A stretch of 7,577 bases of DNA from Bacteroidota bacterium. Lineage in GTDB: Bacteria > Bacteroidota > Bacteroidia > Cytophagales > Cyclobacteriaceae. The notes below the pieces were generated by a model that was not told the origin of the DNA, searched no databases, and saw nothing but the letters and a program-made list of their open reading frames with translations. The DNA is taken from contig QGUY01000196.1 of assembly GCA_003242315.1 (NCBI GenBank), positions 1-7,577 of the forward strand, in the 5' to 3' direction. Positions within the stretch are counted from its first letter, which is position 1. Every line of letters starts with the position of its first letter. The translations under genes and the position numbers were made by a program. Shown here in pieces: positions 6,693 to 7,577 of the stretch.

Positions 6693-6961
6693 GTCTTGAT
6701 TTCTGTTTGTTGCAGTTGCGAATAAAGCGCCAGGCTCTTTTCGGAAAACCGGGTAGTGTCAAGCGTGACGCTTTTCAGGATCTCCAGAAGGGCGTTGATC
6801 TTTCCTTCTGTCGTGTAGAATTTATTGACAATAATAATTTTCTGATCCTTGAGTACGCAATAACCAGATTTAAAATTCCCCTTTTCATAGCGAAGGATGT
6901 AATCCGACTCCGCAACAATATCCTCCAGCTTCGAGAGAAAAGTAGTGGTGTATTTTATCAT
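6689..6961 (-). CDS. Conserved small protein of unknown function (90 aa)
   Basis: Soluble 90-residue protein with no signal peptide or membrane segment. It has an N-terminal helix-like stretch (TTFLSKLEDIVAES), a central block RYEKGNFKSGYCVLKDQKI (24-42) that looks like two beta strands around a turn, then IIIVNKFYTTEGKINALLEIL (43-63), which looks like a strand and a helix. I recall similar short proteins in Bacteroidota genomes but know no function. It is probably the first gene of the operon with the hydrolase and NFACT genes; its TGA stop overlaps the TTG start of the hydrolase. The ATG is preceded by a GGAG at 6966-6969, a plausible ribosome binding site 4 nt away, so expression is likely. 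The tight coupling suggests a shared role with the hydrolase, but that is inference. Confidence 0.82.
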   Translation of the reverse strand: MIKYTTTFLSKLEDIVAESDYILRYEKGNFKSGYCVLKDQKIIIVNKFYTTEGKINALLEILKSVTLDTTRFSEKSLALYSQLQQTEIKT

Positions 6962-6965
6962 GACG

Positions 6966-6982
6966 CTCCATTACGAATGGGG
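6966..6982 (-). promoter_or_regulatory. Small hairpin over the ribosome binding site of the 90-aa gene
   Basis: In the minus-strand transcript CCAUU (6980-6976) can pair with AAUGG (6972-6968) around a CGU loop, with one further C-G pair (6982 and 6966) beyond a C-A mismatch. The downstream arm contains GGAG, the presumed ribosome binding site 4 nt before the ATG. The stem is only 5 bp, so it may have no effect. The pairing is seen directly; a regulatory role is speculative. Confidence 0.25.
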
Positions 6983-7008
6983 CGAAGTTAAGACTAATTG
7001 TTAATTTT

Positions 7009-7037
7009 TTTGGCGTTCCGTGTAAATCGTATTTTTG
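7009..7037 (+). promoter_or_regulatory. Bacteroidota-type promoter for miaA
   Basis: TTTG at 7009-7012, a 17-nt spacer, then TATTTTTG at 7030-7037, a perfect match to TAnnTTTG. This is the best promoter match in the window. The predicted start lies around 7042-7045, leaving a leader of only 12-15 nt before the miaA ATG at 7057. A GGGAG at 7041-7045 is a possible ribosome binding site, but it would sit at or next to the very 5' end of the RNA. Confidence 0.6.
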
Positions 7038-7056
7038 ACCGGGAGTGACGCAACTC

Positions 7057-7577
7057 ATGACGCTAATCGTAGTGGCCGGCCCGACGGCCGTAGGCAAGAC
7101 CCGCGTGGCGATAACGCTTGCGGAACGGCTCGGCACCGAGATCGTCTCGGCTGATGCGCGCCAGGTATTCCGGGAGATGCGAATAGGTACTGCACACCCG
7201 TCTGACGAAGAGCTCGGTCGGGTACGTCACCACCTGGTTGGGACACACTCGATACACGACGCTTACAACGCGGCCACGTACGGTGCTGAAGCGCTTGCCA
7301 TTATTGACGACCTCTTTACCCGGCACGGATACGTCATACTCTGCGGGGGATCTGGCCTGTACATCAAGGCCGTGCTCGAAGGATTTGACGACATTCCCGA
7401 TGTCGACCCGTCAATTCGGGAAAATCTCAACCGCGAATACCGGGAAAAAGGCCTGGGCTGGCTCCAGGAAAAAATGCGCGAACTTGATCCGGACTACTAT
7501 GCGGTCATGGAGCAACAAAATCCGCAGCGCATCCTTAGAGCGCTGGAGGTCGCCAGGGAAACGGACCGAGGCACGCG
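7057..7577 (+). CDS. miaA: tRNA dimethylallyltransferase (partial, 3' end outside window)
   Basis: Transfers the dimethylallyl group of DMAPP to N6 of adenosine-37 in tRNAs that read codons starting with U, the first step toward ms2i6A, which stabilises codon-anticodon pairing. The visible 173 codons hold the P-loop GPTAVGKT (8-15), SADARQVFREMRIGTA (31-46) with the conserved Asp33, the RHHLVG segment (57-62), CGGSGLYIKAVLEG (96-109) and NPQRILRALEVAR (155-167), all MiaA hallmarks in the right order. Family members are about 300 residues, so a little over half is present; the frame is still open at the right edge. The ATG start places the P-loop at the usual distance from the N terminus. It is divergent from the 90-aa gene and has its own strong promoter match. 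Confidence 0.96.
   Translation, partial: MTLIVVAGPTAVGKTRVAITLAERLGTEIVSADARQVFREMRIGTAHPSDEELGRVRHHLVGTHSIHDAYNAATYGAEALAIIDDLFTRHGYVILCGGSGLYIKAVLEGFDDIPDVDPSIRENLNREYREKGLGWLQEKMRELDPDYYAVMEQQNPQRILRALEVARETDRGT

Noticed and set aside
7063..7326. Reverse-strand open frame opposite miaA
   Set aside because: The plus strand carries unmistakable MiaA motifs through the same bases.

Overview
The window is ordinary, densely packed chromosomal DNA from a member of the Bacteroidota. It has roughly balanced base composition, gaps of at most about 115 bp and mostly housekeeping genes. The assignment rests on three things: an acpP-fabF-rnc cluster, a small protein that looks like a divergent IPExxxVDY-family member (a Bacteroidota-specific family) between acpP and pyruvate kinase, and promoter-like sequences of the Bacteroidota type (TTTG upstream, TAnnTTTG at -7) instead of E. 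coli-type boxes. The base composition would suit a Cytophagales-like lineage, but that finer placement is a guess.

Layout. Positions 33-2349 (minus strand) hold acpP, fabF and rnc in that order of transcription: acyl carrier protein, the beta-ketoacyl-ACP synthase II that uses it, and RNase III. Positions 2350-2464 form a divergent promoter region with a 10-bp palindrome. Positions 2465-4362 (plus strand) hold the IPExxxVDY-like gene and pyruvate kinase (pyk). Converging on pyk with only 10 bp between stop codons is a minus-strand operon, 6961 down to 4373: a 90-residue conserved-looking protein of unknown function, a PhnP-like metallo-beta-lactamase-fold hydrolase that starts inside the previous stop codon (TTGA overlap), and an NFACT-family protein related to RqcH/Rqc2/NEMF. 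Positions 6962-7056 are a second divergent region, with a perfect TAnnTTTG promoter reading into miaA (tRNA dimethylallyltransferase), which runs off the right edge.

How the genes fit together. The left half joins membrane lipid synthesis (acpP, fabF) and RNA processing (rnc) on one side of a shared promoter region to glycolytic pyruvate production (pyk) on the other. The right half has a translation flavour: an NFACT protein of the ribosome-rescue family, a tRNA modification enzyme, and two less understood partners. I found no RNA genes, insertion sequences, phage genes, CRISPR arrays, toxin-antitoxin or defence modules, and no clearly new system. The items most worth a second look are active-site variations (an Asn in RNase III, a K+-independent signature in pyruvate kinase, no clear DR motif in the NFACT protein), the palindromic divergent promoter, and the small unknown gene coupled to the hydrolase and NFACT genes.
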